A DNA stretch of 51,402 bases from positions 1 to 51,402 of IMG/VR virus record IMGVR_UViG_3300044977_000142. One strand, written 5' to 3'. Positions 7,437 to 14,146 of the stretch are shown in pieces (position 1 is the stretch's first letter; each line of letters opens with the position of its first letter). Made by a program: the position numbers and the translations under genes. The stretch comes from a virus. The notes below the pieces were generated by a model that worked only from the letters and a program-made list of their open reading frames with translations, was not told the DNA's origin and ran no database searches.

Positions 7437-9056
7437 TCAAGCTGGATACAGCGGTATATCGGTCCCTCTTGGGTACACCTTCTGCGCCTCCAATTCTGCC
7501 TCGCGCTCCGGCTGGCGCACCAGAAGCCCCATCTCGCGCAGCTCGCGCAGCCCCATGGAGGTCAAGTCCACAAATTCGTCGTGCTTGGATCTCGGATGCA
7601 TCGCCACCTGCGTGATGATCTTCTCCATCCACGGTCGATCCGGTCCGTAGATGATTCCTTCTGCAAACAGATGTTGGATTGAATACAACCGCGCCGTCTT
7701 GTCCTGACTCTTCGGATCAAACAGTTTAACGCCGAACTTCTCGCGGCTATAGAGACGGCGTATTTCCTGAGCAACGCTGATACCGGAAGCTTTGTTCTCG
7801 ATCAGGAGCAAGTCAACTTTCATTTTGACGCAGGTCTTGGCGACCTTCTCGACCAACTCATGCAGTGCCAGATGCGCTTCCCAACCCCACATACACATGA
7901 CATGCGGCGCGAACTCCGAATAGGTCGAGTCCGGGCGAATGATATTTTTTCCGTCCTGACTAACGATCTGGGTCGCGGCCGCCTTGACGTCTCCTGAGAA
8001 GATTCCCCAGATGATCATGCCTGACGGATCGTTCATGGTATCTTCCGTGTAGGCTGTATCCAGACAACCCAACACGAAGTCCATCGGCGGATAGGCTTCC
8101 GGCTCCCAGAGCTTCCACCACTCCCGCAAAATAATGCCACCGCCCTTGGGCTCCGGGCGTTGTTGGATCTGGCCGGCAAAGGTGAACGGCCCCATGCTTT
8201 TTTCGAGGCGTTTCAGGTATTCTTCGCTGAAACGCTCGGGCCACAGCAACTCGTTGGGTTCCGTGCGCGGGTCCTTCCAACCGATAGAGGTATGGAAAGA
8301 CCTCTCGGGCTCGTAACGACCCGGCAAACACAGGTGGGTCCAGCCATCCGCCTCATGCTCCAGGATATGGCCCGTGAGATCATCCTCCCCGAGCCTTTGT
8401 TGAATGATGATGAATGCGCCAAACATCGGATCATTCAGGCGCGTTGGCATCGCGGTCGTCCACCAGGTGATCGTAGTCTCGGTGGTTGCCTCGCTCTCAA
8501 CATCGTTCGCCGCGTTGGGATCATCAATACAGATGATATTTCCACCTTCACCCGTAACCCCTGCGTTAATCGAAGTGATCAGTCTATCGCCACCTTTGTC
8601 GTTGGTGAAACGTGACTTCGTGTTCTGGTCGGTTGTGAGTTGGAATCGATGGCCCCAGCGGGCTTGATACCACGGCGATTCAATCAAACGCCGGCATTTG
8701 ACGGAGTCTCTCAGCGACAATTTGTCGGCGTACGACGCGTACAGAAACGGCACGCCCGGCCCGCATGTCGGGGACACTTCCGGTTGCGCCCACGTCCACG
8801 CGGGGAAGGCCACCGATACCGTGTTGGATTTCCCGATTCTTGGCGGGCAATTGATGATGAGGCGCTTGATCTGGCCGTCGACGACGGCCTGCAAGTGCTC
8901 GCAAATGGCATCAACCGCCCAGGCGTCTTTCCACTGCGCGGGATCGATGTATTTCCAGGCGGATTTCAGGAACGTGTAGAGAGACTGCTCGCAGTCGACA
9001 CGGTCTAAATCTAATAGTTGCGCATCCCGGTCGATGCCGGCGGGGAGTTCGATCAT
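7437..9056 (-). CDS. terL: Terminase large subunit
   Basis: 539 residues; the ATP-driven packaging motor with a nuclease domain. A Walker A-like CPPRIGKS lies at 70-77 (adenine-binding aromatic residues upstream) and a Walker B hydrophobic strand ending IDD lies at 174-179. RNase H-like nuclease residues are visible: CLDTAYTED near 331-339 (first Asp), LLLIENKASG near 417-425 (Glu/Asn), and KHDEFVDLTSMGL near 491-503 (last Asp). The ATG at 9056 was chosen because the longer open frame upstream is only a translated tRNA. The next gene upstream on this strand is the tRNA-Gln. Confidence 0.93.
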   Translation of the reverse strand: MIELPAGIDRDAQLLDLDRVDCEQSLYTFLKSAWKYIDPAQWKDAWAVDAICEHLQAVVDGQIKRLIINCPPRIGKSNTVSVAFPAWTWAQPEVSPTCGPGVPFLYASYADKLSLRDSVKCRRLIESPWYQARWGHRFQLTTDQNTKSRFTNDKGGDRLITSINAGVTGEGGNIICIDDPNAANDVESEATTETTITWWTTAMPTRLNDPMFGAFIIIQQRLGEDDLTGHILEHEADGWTHLCLPGRYEPERSFHTSIGWKDPRTEPNELLWPERFSEEYLKRLEKSMGPFTFAGQIQQRPEPKGGGIILREWWKLWEPEAYPPMDFVLGCLDTAYTEDTMNDPSGMIIWGIFSGDVKAAATQIVSQDGKNIIRPDSTYSEFAPHVMCMWGWEAHLALHELVEKVAKTCVKMKVDLLLIENKASGISVAQEIRRLYSREKFGVKLFDPKSQDKTARLYSIQHLFAEGIIYGPDRPWMEKIITQVAMHPRSKHDEFVDLTSMGLRELREMGLLVRQPEREAELEAQKVYPRGTDIPLYPA

Positions 9057-9072
9057 GCAGCGCAGGCCACGG

Positions 9073-9145
9073 CTCGGGGAGCAGGACTCGAACCTGCGTA
9101 TGCGAGAATCAAAGTCTCGTGCCTTACCATCTTGGCTATCCCCGA
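9073..9145 (-). tRNA. tRNA-Gln (anticodon TTG)
   Basis: 73 bases. The acceptor stem TCGGGGA pairs with TCCCCGA. The D-arm region GCCAAGATGGTAAGGC has the tRNA-Gln signature. The anticodon arm CGAGA-CTTTGAT-TCTCG presents TTG (codon CAA), and the T-arm GCAGG-TTCGAGT-CCTGC is perfect. CCA is not encoded. It lies one base after the stop of the zinc-ribbon gene and 16 bases before the terL ATG, so it must be cut out of the packaging transcript or made from its own signal. Confidence 0.93.
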
Positions 9146-9340
9146 TCAGACCGTTACCGCGGCCGATTTCGCACACCCCGCACACACAAACCGCCCGCGC
9201 CGATTATTCCCGCCCGGAATCCTGCAGCCCGGCGTGACGGCGCGGTATTCCTTGCACTTGGAGCAGAGTCGCAGGTGTCTCGTTATATAGGTGGGCGGAT
9301 AACTAGCCGGCAACAACGTCGTCCTCACTGGAATCGCCAC
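9146..9340 (-). CDS. Small zinc-ribbon-like protein
   Basis: 64 residues from a GTG at 9340 preceded by GGAG. The region after about residue 24 has CSKCKEYRAVTPGC and later FVCAGC, a four-Cys zinc-ribbon arrangement. The start overlaps the last codons of the terminase small subunit by 38 bases; a TTG nearer the end of that gene is an alternative. The stop codon abuts the first base of tRNA-Gln. Role unknown. Confidence 0.55.
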   Translation of the reverse strand: MAIPVRTTLLPASYPPTYITRHLRLCSKCKEYRAVTPGCRIPGGNNRRGRFVCAGCAKSAAVTV

Positions 9341-9968
9341 TCGACTCCGCGGCTCCTAACCCTTCCGGCTCCGTTTGAACCCTCTCAATCATCAACCGCA
9401 ACTGCTGCCGCTCTTCATAACTAAGCCGGCTACTGTCAATCACATTCTTCTCCTTCACCTCCGTCTCCATCTCCACCTTCTGCGCCGGCGGCCGCCACTC
9501 CTGACCGCCGCGCCGCGATAGGATATCCATGCCGACCTTCGCCGCCGCCGGGTCCTCCATCGAGGTCCCGATCCGGATCATGTTGGCCGCCACCGACGCC
9601 ACGATCTCGGCGGCGCCGACGGCGTATTCTTCCGCGTAGTGCGTCTCGAGCGTGTACATCGAGATCCCGAGCATCCGACACGTCACCGACTTCTCGATCC
9701 CGAGCGCGCCGGACATCTTCACCTGCTTGGCGTACGCGGGCGTGGGATGCTCGCCGCCGTTCCTCAACTGCTCGATCCGGTCGGCGTGCTCGCGTTCGAC
9801 CTGCTCCATGCGTTTGCGCCACCAAGCGGCCAGTTCGGCGCGCTCGGCCTCGGGGGTGTAGACCGGGGCCGGCATGCCGGGGGAGGGGGCTTTGGGGCGG
9901 CGCCCTCGCTTGCGACCCGACACCGACTCGGGCGCCAGCGGTATCTCCCGGTTTGGATCGCGGCTCAC
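9303..9968 (-). CDS. Terminase small subunit (putative)
   Basis: 221 residues from a GTG at 9968 that overlaps the previous stop (GTGA). It has a basic tail (SGRKRGRRPK), a charged coiled coil with HADRIEQLRNGGEHPTPAYA, then a helix-turn-helix-like segment GIEKSVTCRMLGISMYTLET near 95-115, followed by a long helix with AEIVASVAANMIRIG. The C-terminus is acidic. Terminase small subunits bind the packaging site through such a DNA-binding domain and load the large subunit. The assignment rests on this architecture and on its place immediately upstream of terL. Confidence 0.6.
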   Translation of the reverse strand: MSRDPNREIPLAPESVSGRKRGRRPKAPSPGMPAPVYTPEAERAELAAWWRKRMEQVEREHADRIEQLRNGGEHPTPAYAKQVKMSGALGIEKSVTCRMLGISMYTLETHYAEEYAVGAAEIVASVAANMIRIGTSMEDPAAAKVGMDILSRRGGQEWRPPAQKVEMETEVKEKNVIDSSRLSYEERQQLRLMIERVQTEPEGLGAAESSGDSSEDDVVAG

Positions 9969-10321
9969 TCCGATACCTCGATGCACAATTCCCACGCCAT
10001 CTTGATATCGCCGCAGCGCTCACACCTAAAGGAGTATGCGGGTGGGTAGGTATCGAACACCTGGTCTGGCAGATAGAGATGGTGACAGGGGGCGGGCGCG
10101 ATGTCGCGGTCGGGGTTGCGGGTCATGGGGGGAAGCCCGGGCAGCGGCAGCCAATGCGTCACGTGGCTGACCGTCGATTTCCAGCTCCACCAACCGCGAC
10201 TGAAGTGAGCAACGTGACACCGGCGATCTGGTATCAACATATTACCGAGGGTTCCATACACGAGTATGTCCTGCCCGTCCTCAGGCGCGGTCTCGATCGG
10301 CCGCCAATCACCTGCGCTCAC
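9965..10321 (-). CDS. DUF551-like protein with C-terminal Cys motif
   Basis: 118 residues. The first 65 match the DUF551 pattern: DWRPIETAPEDGQDILVYG at the start, then VAHFSRGWWSWK and VTHWLPLPGLPP. That domain is common in phages and its role is unknown. The last third adds CHHLYLP and FRCERCGDIK, a possible zinc site. The start is GTG at 10321, overlapping the upstream stop as GTGA. Confidence 0.75.
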   Translation of the reverse strand: MSAGDWRPIETAPEDGQDILVYGTLGNMLIPDRRCHVAHFSRGWWSWKSTVSHVTHWLPLPGLPPMTRNPDRDIAPAPCHHLYLPDQVFDTYPPAYSFRCERCGDIKMAWELCIEVSE

Positions 10322-10536
10322 TCCATCCTCCTCACCTGAGGTATCTCCGCCGCAATGTCATACCGCACCTTGCCATATGTGCGGAAGTATTTCCCGCGCC
10401 TTTCCAACAGCCCTCGTATGTACGCGGGCAGCGTCAACTGGCACTCCCACGCCTCCAGCTCCAATGCGGTTTTGAGCGCGGTCGTCACGGGCACACTAAG
10501 GGTTGACTTGTGGGCGGGGCTGCGGCGCTCGGGCAT
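10318..10536 (-). CDS. Small RHH-like or helical protein
   Basis: 72 residues: a short polar start, a strand-like TLSVPVTTALKTALELEAW and a helix LTLPAYIRGLLERRGKYFR. The strand-helix-helix spacing is like ribbon-helix-helix DNA-binding proteins, but the match is weak. Start ATG at 10536 follows the upstream stop by one base (TGAGATG). Confidence 0.6.
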   Translation of the reverse strand: MPERRSPAHKSTLSVPVTTALKTALELEAWECQLTLPAYIRGLLERRGKYFRTYGKVRYDIAAEIPQVRRME

Positions 10537-10537
10537 C

Positions 10538-10813
10538 TCAGCACGCGGTTCCCGGCTTCAGCGCCAGCATCCAATCCGGGTGCTCGTGGTCGCCATCGCT
10601 CAGCGGGCGACCACATACGCACCGCGGTATCACCGGCTCGGCTATCTTCATCCGCTCCACCGCCGCCTCCACAATCAACTCCACCAGCTTCCGGGACTCG
10701 TTCGAGCTCACCCCGTGCGGCAGATGCCGGATACTACGGTCGATCATGCGGGCGGCTTCGGCGATCAGGGCCTCGGCGCGCTCGCATGAGGTCATCCCTT
10801 CACTGTCAGTCAT
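10538..10813 (-). CDS. Small hypothetical protein with Cys/His tail
   Basis: 91 residues from the ATG at 10813, which overlaps the end of the 10806-11114 gene. Mostly helical (CERAEALIAEAARMIDRSIR, RKLVELIVEAAVERMK), then a C-terminal CVCGRPLSDGDHEH that could bind a metal ion. Function unknown. Confidence 0.65.
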   Translation of the reverse strand: MTDSEGMTSCERAEALIAEAARMIDRSIRHLPHGVSSNESRKLVELIVEAAVERMKIAEPVIPRCVCGRPLSDGDHEHPDWMLALKPGTAC

Positions 10814-11114
10814 TGTACGGCTCACTCGTGTGAAATTCCCAAACGCCTGGGCTGACCTGCCTTAGCCAGTCCAACTTGGCACTTCCGAGTTTCCACTCGG
10901 TGCTCTCAGTAAAGCCGCACCGCAAGTGCGGCAGCAGTTTTCTAACTTGCTCTTCAGTCCACGTCTCATTGGGTTTCCATACCGAACGCGAATCATTCGG
11001 ATCGCCCAGCCACGCCATGAACCATTCAATAGTCACCCGAACGTGTGATCTTGAATCCGCGTAGGGTCGCGGTTGACCCGAGGCGAGCGTCTCAACCGTG
11101 TAGCGGTAGGTCAC
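10806..11114 (-). CDS. Hypothetical phage protein
   Basis: 102 residues with a Trp-rich mixed fold: TIEWFMAWLGDPNDSRSVWK in the middle, WTEEQVRKLLPHLRCGF, and a C-terminal strand VSPGVWEFHTSEPY. Start GTG at 11114 overlaps the upstream stop as GTGA. Function unknown. Confidence 0.65.
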   Translation of the reverse strand: MTYRYTVETLASGQPRPYADSRSHVRVTIEWFMAWLGDPNDSRSVWKPNETWTEEQVRKLLPHLRCGFTESTEWKLGSAKLDWLRQVSPGVWEFHTSEPYND

Positions 11115-11305
11115 GGGGGCGCCCGCTCGGCCGCGCTGAACCCTCGCTTCATCGCCGACCCCGCGCTGTTTACCCCCTCGATCACGCCCTGCTGAAACAC
11201 ATACTCGATCACGGCCCGGAACGCCTCCTCACCCGGCGGCATGCCCCAGCGGGTCATCACCTCATCGGCGACGGCGGCGCCGGTCTTTTTCGGCGCCCTA
11301 GTCAT
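11111..11305 (-). CDS. Small hypothetical protein
   Basis: 64 residues from the ATG at 11305, which overlaps the stop of the membrane gene at 11298. A basic start (MTRAPKKTG) is followed by helices (EAFRAVIEYVFQQGVIEGVN). The longer in-frame start was rejected because it would overlap the upstream gene. Function unknown. Confidence 0.6.
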   Translation of the reverse strand: MTRAPKKTGAAVADEVMTRWGMPPGEEAFRAVIEYVFQQGVIEGVNSAGSAMKRGFSAAERAPP

Positions 11306-11480
11306 CCTCATACATCTCCCGCACCGCGCTCCACCCCCACCCACAAAACACCACCGCGATCACCAATCCCCGCGCCGCCAACAGCGGGATCATCCACAAC
11401 ACATGCCACAGGCTCACCGCGACCGTCCAGACACCGGCGACGGCGCCCAACACGCTGCTGGCGAGGGCGGCGGCTTTCAT
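11298..11480 (-). CDS. Small membrane protein
   Basis: 60 residues. Residues 3-48 are hydrophobic with two probable transmembrane segments (LGAVAGVWTVAVSLWHVLW and an Ile/Leu/Val-rich second one), followed by a charged end (REMYEDD). Start ATG at 11480 overlaps the upstream stop. It resembles the small membrane proteins found in phage accessory blocks. A holin role is possible but not supported by its place far from the lysis genes. Confidence 0.6.
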   Translation of the reverse strand: MKAAALASSVLGAVAGVWTVAVSLWHVLWMIPLLAARGLVIAVVFCGWGWSAVREMYEDD

Positions 11481-11767
11481 CCGGGCTCCTTGACCGGGCG
11501 CTCGGCGAGCCTACATAGGCGAACCCAGTCCTGCGGAGGGCGGCGCTTGCGCAGTTCGTGCGGCTCGGCCATCCAGTTGCCGTAGGGTGCCGGCTCACCT
11601 CCGAATGAAATTGCGTAGCCACGGGCTCGGCGTGTCTGCCGCGTCACCGTGTCGTAGTATGTGTGAAACGCCGGCAGACCGATGATGATGACCTCACGGT
11701 TGTGGCGACGGGATATCGGGCGCCAATAAATCGCCACCTCGCCGATTTCGTACGTCTCGCCGCTCAC
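11477..11767 (-). CDS. Conserved phage hypothetical protein
   Basis: 96 residues from the GTG at 11767 (GTGA overlap with the upstream stop). The core is well ordered: EIGEVAIYWRPISR, EVIIIGLPAFHTYYD, RGYAISFGGEPAPYGNWMAE, PPQDWVRLC. The balanced strands and conserved aromatic turns look like a folded domain of unknown function. A 105-base longer frame upstream is low-complexity and was not used. Confidence 0.7.
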   Translation of the reverse strand: MSGETYEIGEVAIYWRPISRRHNREVIIIGLPAFHTYYDTVTRQTRRARGYAISFGGEPAPYGNWMAEPHELRKRRPPQDWVRLCRLAERPVKEPG

Positions 11768-11973
11768 TCCACCCTCCCGGTCATCACGTCCCGCTCGTCC
11801 TTCGTCACCGTCAGGTATTCCGCCGGCGCCGGACTGAACAACTCCCACCAGAACGCGCGGCACTTCGAACACCGGCAGTCGGCTTCGTGACTGAGCGCTT
11901 CTGCGCTCGGCTGGCCGGCATTCGGTTGCCCCGCACTCGGTGCGCCAGCCGTCTCTTCCACCGGCGCACTCAC
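11764..11973 (-). CDS. Small Cys-motif protein
   Basis: 69 residues from the GTG at 11973 overlapping the stop of the upstream membrane gene. A short repeat GQPNAGQPSAEA is followed by CRCSKCRAFWWELF near 32-45, a CxCxxC motif that could bind metal, and a polar end. The much longer open frame reaching 12363 is antisense-like over two other genes and was rejected. Confidence 0.6.
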   Translation of the reverse strand: MSAPVEETAGAPSAGQPNAGQPSAEALSHEADCRCSKCRAFWWELFSPAPAEYLTVTKDERDVMTGRVE

Positions 11974-12203
11974 GAGCGCACCCGCTTCACGACCCAGCGG
12001 CCACCGGCCAACACCCACCCGAGCGGCTGCCACACTAACATCAACGCTGCCGCGATCCCGTTGGTGACGCATTCCAACGCGAGCAGCGCCAGATTCCATA
12101 CTGCAACCGTCAGCCACCACAGCGCCACGACCATGAGCGGCACCAACACGAGCCAGAACGCCAACCCCGCCAATACGCTGCCCACTGAGGTGATCGTGGT
12201 CAT
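11970..12203 (-). CDS. Small membrane protein
   Basis: 77 residues, nearly all hydrophobic. Two long membrane segments are apparent (about 5-45 and 50-68) with Trp-rich ends (VVALWWLTVAVWNLALL, WQPLGWVLAGGRWVVKRVRS). The positive C-terminus suggests it faces the cytoplasm. Start ATG at 12203 overlaps the RHH gene. Function unknown. Confidence 0.65.
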   Translation of the reverse strand: MTTITSVGSVLAGLAFWLVLVPLMVVALWWLTVAVWNLALLALECVTNGIAAALMLVWQPLGWVLAGGRWVVKRVRS

Positions 12204-12622
12204 ACGTAAAAATCCTCCTCGTAATCCCGACCCGCCGCCTCGCAGCGCTTGCGATAGTTAGCCCACCAGTGCTGATGCAGCGGTGGCGCGAGCCAACCCG
12301 TGATGCCGCGCTCCCTGCATTCGCGCTCCATTTGGGCCTTGGCCTCAGGAACCCACATCTCATCGATCAGGTCGAAGTATCTCTCCCTCGGATCGAATTC
12401 AGGCGGCGGTTCTGGCTCCCACGCTGGCACAGTCGGCTTGGGCCACTGCGTTGTCAGCGGCGGCGGCATCCTCGGCAACTCTACCTTGGCCACCATTTCT
12501 CCGATAGACACACTGACGGCGCCCTGAATGGTCTGCCCGCGCGCCGCCGCCCAGGCTTTTAGCCTCGTGTGTGTATCTTGCGTCAGATATACGTTAATTC
12601 TGACATCATTCGGATTCTTCAT
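12200..12622 (-). CDS. RHH-domain protein, first gene of the packaging operon
   Basis: 140 residues. The N-terminal 45 residues have a ribbon-helix-helix pattern: strand RINVYLTQDTHTRLKAWAAA, a turn GQT, and helix VSVSIGEMVAKVE. A Pro/Trp-rich linker follows, then a helical tail with two Cys (MERECRERG and RKRCEAAGRD). RHH proteins bind palindromic operators as dimers. This gene is the first after a promoter region full of palindromes (12689-12762), so self-regulation of the operon is a reasonable inference, not a proof. Confidence 0.65.
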   Translation of the reverse strand: MKNPNDVRINVYLTQDTHTRLKAWAAARGQTIQGAVSVSIGEMVAKVELPRMPPPLTTQWPKPTVPAWEPEPPPEFDPRERYFDLIDEMWVPEAKAQMERECRERGITGWLAPPLHQHWWANYRKRCEAAGRDYEEDFYV

Positions 12623-12688
12623 TGCTCAAGTCTGTCACAACTCACTAATTAATGCAAGTCAGAGTTGTTATTACTTTGCGAGTGCGCA

Positions 12689-12704
12689 ATCGCAGTACTG
12701 CGAT
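12689..12704. repeat. Perfect 16-base palindrome ATCGCAGTACTGCGAT
   Basis: A self-complementary 16-mer, with no mismatch. It lies directly downstream of the candidate -10 box (12712-12717) on the minus strand, so a bound dimeric protein would cover the transcription start. It is likely an operator; the RHH protein at 12200 is the nearest candidate. Confidence 0.75.
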
Positions 12705-12711
12705 ATTTCTG

Positions 12712-12739
12712 ACTCTACTGTGTGAGTGCGCACAGTCAA
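12712..12739 (-). promoter_or_regulatory. Candidate sigma-70 promoter for the packaging operon
   Basis: On the minus strand, TTGACT (-35, 12739-12734) is followed after 16 bases by TAGAGT (-10, 12717-12712). A GTGCGCAC palindrome at 12726-12733 occupies the spacer. The next gene is the RHH protein at 12622. The promoter fit is good but not consensus; it is inferred from sequence only. Confidence 0.5.
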
Positions 12740-13024
12740 TTTACTTACTATTTTGAGTCAGATCGTTGTGTCACTTATGCGTCACTAGTGTGACAGATGA
12801 GACTCATTTTCGGTACCTTTTACCATGGTACCACCCCCGTTTTGGGTCCCCTTTCCTATATTGATGCGGCGCACAGGACCGGTCTCATGGGTCCTCCGAT
12901 CTGGCCAAAAGGGGGCTCTCCGGGGTCGTTTTTGAGGCCTATATGCTGCAGCCAACAGGCCTGGAGGGGCGATCCCCTATTACCTGGACGTCGAGGCAGG
13001 GGCTCGAGCTCGTCGCGTCACGCG

Positions 13025-13354
13025 TCAGTACGGCAGGCCCTCGAGCTGCCTATCCTTCTCCTCATTCGCTGATCGCCGAATAACCTGAAGGTTATCATGT
13101 ACATGCAAACCTGACACGAGGTAGCCATTGAGCGGGTAGATGTGGTCGACCTGCCATGGGTCGACAGTGCTCCAGCGCATCATGTGAGCGTCAATCCCTT
13201 CGGCCAGGTTGCGCGTGCGGGCCTCAGCGTAAACAGCCTTAATCGCCTGCAAATCAGCCCACGCCGGCAACCGGCCGAGGGATCGAGCCTGCTTGAGTCT
13301 GGTGTGATGTAAGACGCGCGTCTTGTCGCTCGGCTTGAGTGTTCGCTTAGGCAT
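13025..13354 (-). CDS. HNH endonuclease-like protein
   Basis: 109 residues. A basic start, a middle helix (QAIKAVYAEARTRNLAEG) and a C-terminal HNH-type fold: WQVDHIYPLNGYLVSGLHVH near 67-86 with Asp70-His71 as metal/catalytic pair, and DNLQVIRRSANEEK with the conserved Asn. Many phages code a short HNH of this VDHI-PLNG-VSGLHV type, often close to the packaging genes where HNH proteins assist terminase. It is the only gene between two long control regions. Confidence 0.75.
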   Translation of the reverse strand: MPKRTLKPSDKTRVLHHTRLKQARSLGRLPAWADLQAIKAVYAEARTRNLAEGIDAHMMRWSTVDPWQVDHIYPLNGYLVSGLHVHDNLQVIRRSANEEKDRQLEGLPY

Positions 13355-13485
13355 ATATACATCTACAACATAACAATTACGCGTAAGTATATGACAAGAA
13401 TAGATAAAGAGCCGTTTATTACAAAAATTTCAAGTTGCGCGCTATGTATATTATGACAAATGGACCACACGTTGAGTCGCGGCGT

Positions 13486-13596
13486 GTTCGGTTACCGAAC
13501 GCAATGACTGCGGTGTCAGTTGACAGCGCGCGGAGTTTGAGGGGCGGCATGCGCGATGGGTCGCAGGACATGTCTAAATGCGACATGCGATGTCGC
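13486..13596. repeat. Cluster of four inverted repeats
   Basis: Within 111 bases there are GTTCGGTTACCGAAC (13486-13500, 7-base arms, one central base), TGTCAGTTGACA (13514-13525), GACATGTC (13567-13574) and GCGACATGCGATGTCGC (13580-13596, 7-base arms, GCG loop). All arms pair perfectly. The density is far above what the surrounding sequence shows, suggesting protein-binding sites or a structured origin. Confidence 0.7.
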
Positions 13597-13639
13597 GAAC
13601 GGGAAGGTTAACGACGTTAGGCTTCAGACTGGAGCATGT

Positions 13640-13833
13640 ATCTACCCGATCTATCTCTGCATCTGCCGCCATATCCAATTGATATTAATCATATTTAGAT
13701 AGATAGATAGATAAGATAGATAGTTACCGTAATAACACAGGAGAGACTTAATACGAGATCGTGACACGCAGGGCGAGCGGCGCCATAATCCACGCGCTAA
13801 GTAGAAACCATCTATCCCGATCTATCTATCTAT
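13640..13833. repeat. GATA tract, complementary CTAT tract and a duplicated CCCGATCTATCT
   Basis: CCCGATCTATCT occurs at 13645-13656 and again at 13816-13827, each in an ATCTA context. Between them is a TAGATAGATAGATAG-type tract (13696-13723) whose complement is the CTATCTATCTATC tract near 13821-13833. The two tracts could pair across about 100 bases, and microsatellite slippage could make the length vary between isolates. Confidence 0.7.
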
Positions 13834-13848
13834 CCATCAGTCGTACTA

Positions 13849-14094
13849 ATGAATATCAAAAACACCGATGATAACGAGGCCTACCGCAGGGCCCAGCAAG
13901 CCCTTAAGTACTGCCCGTTCTGTGGCTACGAAGTTGGATTCGTGGAAGTCGTTGAGGTGAGCGCCGAGGCGGCAAAGTGGTTCAGTGCAGGCTGGACCGT
14001 GGAGTGCGTTGACCCAGAGTGTTTCGCATCGAATGCGCTCCACACCTGGCCAACCTGGCAAGCTGCGGCCAGCGCGTGGAACAAGCGTCGATAG
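13849..14094 (+). CDS. Lar-family restriction alleviation-like protein
   Basis: 81 residues. CPFCG at 22-26 and VECVDPEC at 51-58 give the two zinc-binding Cys pairs of Lar-type proteins, and the end has the typical AAASAWNKR (72-80). Lar of the Rac prophage reduces restriction by EcoKI; many phages carry relatives that are assumed to help against host restriction. The gene stands alone on the plus strand between two minus-strand genes, downstream of the repeat region. No strong ribosome site is seen before the ATG. Confidence 0.75.
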   Translation: MNIKNTDDNEAYRRAQQALKYCPFCGYEVGFVEVVEVSAEAAKWFSAGWTVECVDPECFASNALHTWPTWQAAASAWNKRR

Positions 14095-14146
14095 TCGGCC
14101 GAGCGGTCTGTCAGGCCGAGCGGGTCTGTCAGGCCGAGCGGTCGCG
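14095..14146. repeat. Three tandem copies of a 16-18 base unit over the primase stop
   Basis: The unit TCAGGCCGAGCGGTCTG-like is present three times in a row: 14095-14110, 14111-14128 (one extra G) and 14129-14146 (diverged last bases). The primase TGA is inside the third copy and the Lar-like gene ends at 14094, so the repeats fill the space between two convergent genes. Origin by slippage is likely; no terminator hairpin with a T run is seen. Confidence 0.75.

Larger units (their letters stand above)
12657..12762. repeat. Three AGTCAGA motifs in alternating orientation, about 50 bases apart
   Basis: AGTCAGA occurs at 12657-12663 (+), its complement within TCTGACTC at 12708-12715, and GAGTCAGA at 12755-12762 (+). 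The last two are exact 8-base inverted copies. The middle copy overlaps the -10 box of the candidate promoter. The roughly 50-base spacing suggests five helical turns, which could fit DNA looping by a regulator. Confidence 0.6.
12623..13024. other. Gene-poor control region (promoter side of packaging operon)
   Basis: 402 bases between the HNH gene and the RHH gene. The part near 12650-12765 holds a candidate promoter, a 16-base palindrome and three copies of an AGTCAGA motif (separate entries). The remaining part (12800-13024) contains GGTACC twice (12814-12834) and GC-rich inverted stretches such as GGGGCGATCCCC. There is no convincing gene; an open frame at 12797-13072 has no ribosome site and a random composition. 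A packaging site near the adjacent HNH gene is possible but unproven. Confidence 0.6.
13355..13848. other. Gene-free region with palindromes and GATA/CTAT repeats
   Basis: 494 bases with no credible gene on either strand. It starts AT-rich (13358-13460), holds a cluster of palindromes at 13486-13596, and ends with simple repeats and a direct repeat at 13640-13833. It separates the HNH gene (-) from the Lar-like gene (+). This is a plausible replication origin or regulatory hub. I see no convincing promoter with both boxes. Confidence 0.6.

Noticed and set aside
9057-9185. N-terminal 43-residue extension of terL
   Set aside because: The extension is a translation of tRNA-Gln and its flank (GDSQDGKARDFDS), not a protein segment; the ATG at 9056 is used instead.
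11974-12363. Upstream part of a 199-residue minus frame ending at 11764
   Set aside because: It would overlap two better genes (11970 and 12200) with a random Ser/Arg/Gly composition.
12797-13072. Plus-strand frame of 91 residues in the control region
   Set aside because: No ribosome site, random composition and overlap with the HNH gene end.
13749-13756. TAATACGA, like the start of a T7 promoter
   Set aside because: Only eight bases match, the rest (CTCACTATAG) is absent, and no phage RNA polymerase gene is in the window.
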